DNA of 18,852 bases from Halieaceae bacterium (lineage in GTDB: Bacteria; Pseudomonadota; Gammaproteobacteria; Pseudomonadales; Halieaceae). Position 1 is the stretch's first letter. Every line of letters starts with the position of its first letter. The stretch covers positions 1 to 18,852 of the forward strand of contig DOVB01000139.1 of assembly GCA_003520285.1 (NCBI GenBank), in the 5' to 3' direction. The translations under genes and the position numbers were made by a program. The notes under the pieces were generated by a model, which searched no databases, had not been told where the DNA came from, and worked only from the letters and a program-made list of their open reading frames with translations. Shown here piece by piece: positions 17,898 to 18,852 of this stretch.

Positions 17898-17906
17898 TGG
17901 TATTAT
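17898..17906 (+). promoter_or_regulatory. Candidate extended -10 promoter of the transporter gene
   Basis: TGGTATTAT is an extended -10 element (TG, one base, then TATTAT at 17901-17906), with no good -35 at the usual distance. Transcription would begin near 17913, about 23 bases before the GTG at 17936. It points away from the uvrA promoter within the same 114-base divergent region. Confidence 0.4.
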
Positions 17907-17935
17907 GCCGTTTTGATCCGGCTTAATTTGATCCT

Positions 17936-18852
17936 GTGATTACATCCACACCCTTTACCTCTCAAGAGCGCAGTTCGGTCGCTGGGCTTGCGCTGCTCTA
18001 CAGCTCGCGCATGACCGGACTGTTCATGGTGCTGCCGATACTGGTGGTTTATGGACAGGATCTGATCGGTGCAACCCCGGTTCTGCTCGGATTAGCGCTT
18101 GGGATCTACGGCCTGACACAATCATTATTACAAATCCCACTTGGACTTCTGTCAGATCATATCGGGCGTAAGCCGGTCATGCTTGCTGGTTTGGTGGTCT
18201 TTGCAATGGGATCACTGGTAGCGGCTTTTGCTGAGTCGGCAATGACACTGATTATTGGGCGAGCATTGCAGGGTGCTGGCGCTATCGCCGGCGTGGTTAT
18301 GGCATTGCTTGCGGATTCGACTCGACCCGATCAAAGAACCAAAGCAATGGCGATTGTTGGGATTTCGATTGGTGCCTCTTTCGCCCTTGCGCTCATTCTG
18401 GGGCCCCTGCTCGCATCTTGGGGTGGTATGAAAACGGTGTTCTTGAGCACGGCTGGACTCGCGGTGCTGGGCATTCTGATTGTGATTTTGCGATTGCCGT
18501 TCCCCGCGATGGAACAGGGAGCGGCGACGGATACTGATGCGAGTAAGTGGCATCTAAACCCTGATTTATGGCGCTTGAATAGCGGCGTTTTTGCGCTCCA
18601 TTTTGTGTTAACGGCTCTGTTTCTGATTGTCCCCATTACCTTGCTCCGCGACGTCGGGCTGGCGCGTGAGTCGCACTGGACTCTCTATGCGCCTGTTCTA
18701 CTTCTATCTATTGTTGGATTGGTACCTTTGATGCGATTCGCTGAGCGGGGCAAAAGACCCAAATCGGCGCTCGCTATCGCACTTCTCGCACTCTTATTGT
18801 CTCTATTTATTTTTCTCGTGCAGGGTGCTCAGTATCTCCATTTATTTATCGG
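17936..18852 (+). CDS. MFS transporter, YajR-like (3' end outside window)
   Basis: The first 305 codons of a major facilitator superfamily inner-membrane transporter are visible, with no stop before the window end. Motif A (GLLSDHIGRKP, residues 70-80) lies between TM2 and TM3, and GRALQGAGAI, RTKAMAIVGIS and SHWTLYAPV match the order of segments in E. coli YajR. Substrate is unknown, though drug or small-molecule efflux is usual for this branch. YajR ends in a soluble domain that cannot be checked here. An in-frame TAA precedes GTG 17936, and family alignment needs residues upstream of ATG 18011, so GTG is chosen although no good Shine-Dalgarno is present. The gene is divergent from uvrA. 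Confidence 0.88.
   Translation, partial: MITSTPFTSQERSSVAGLALLYSSRMTGLFMVLPILVVYGQDLIGATPVLLGLALGIYGLTQSLLQIPLGLLSDHIGRKPVMLAGLVVFAMGSLVAAFAESAMTLIIGRALQGAGAIAGVVMALLADSTRPDQRTKAMAIVGISIGASFALALILGPLLASWGGMKTVFLSTAGLAVLGILIVILRLPFPAMEQGAATDTDASKWHLNPDLWRLNSGVFALHFVLTALFLIVPITLLRDVGLARESHWTLYAPVLLLSIVGLVPLMRFAERGKRPKSALAIALLALLLSLFIFLVQGAQYLHLFI

Noticed and set aside
1..18852. A previously undescribed system, mobile element, CRISPR array or RNA gene
   Set aside because: Nearly all of the window is accounted for by conserved ribosomal, secretion, transcription, repair and transport genes. No direct repeat arrays, transposase, integrase or tRNA-like sequence was seen.

Overview
This window is a classic bacterial ribosomal-protein supercluster, and every strong gene call is a conserved housekeeping gene. 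Gene order (tuf, then S10, spc and alpha operons, then rplQ, uvrA and a YajR-like transporter) and the closeness of nearly every protein to its Escherichia coli counterpart point to a gammaproteobacterium. The zinc-free 101-residue S14, a 443-residue SecY, rpmJ directly after secY, and uvrA plus a major facilitator gene after rplQ all fit that group. Base composition looks moderate, near half G+C by eye. I cannot place it to family; a marine lineage is only a guess.

Layout. Positions 1-315 hold the 3' end of tuf (EF-Tu), closed by a terminator at 341-368 that also looks usable from the other strand. A small minus-strand gene at 403-816 encodes a membrane protein with two TM2 domains in tandem, inserted between tuf and the S10 operon. 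A strong sigma70-type promoter (964-992) then starts a plus-strand run of 28 tightly spaced genes: rpsJ-rplC-rplD-rplW-rplB-rpsS-rplV-rpsC-rplP-rpmC-rpsQ (S10 set), rplN-rplX-rplE-rpsN-rpsH-rplF-rplR-rpsE-rpmD-rplO-secY-rpmJ (spc set) and rpsM-rpsK-rpsD-rpoA-rplQ (alpha set). It ends at a strong intrinsic terminator (14846-14870). uvrA runs the other way (14969-17821). Divergent from it is a YajR-like transporter (from 17936) cut by the window end.

How the genes work together. The plus-strand block supplies subunits of both ribosomal halves, the protein-conducting channel SecY and the RNA polymerase alpha subunit, so ribosome, secretion and transcription capacity are made together. UvrA is the damage sensor of nucleotide excision repair. 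Its promoter overlaps an imperfect LexA-like box.

I found no clearly new biological system: no mobile element, CRISPR array, tRNA or rRNA. What merits a second look is regulatory and intergenic: a short S10 leader that can fold over the rpsJ ribosome binding site, hairpins with alternative pairing between rpsJ and rplC, hairpins between rpsM and rpsK, a possible pseudoknot before rpsM, and the tandem TM2 gene in an unusual place. All RNA structures were found by eye and have not been energy-scored or tested for covariation.
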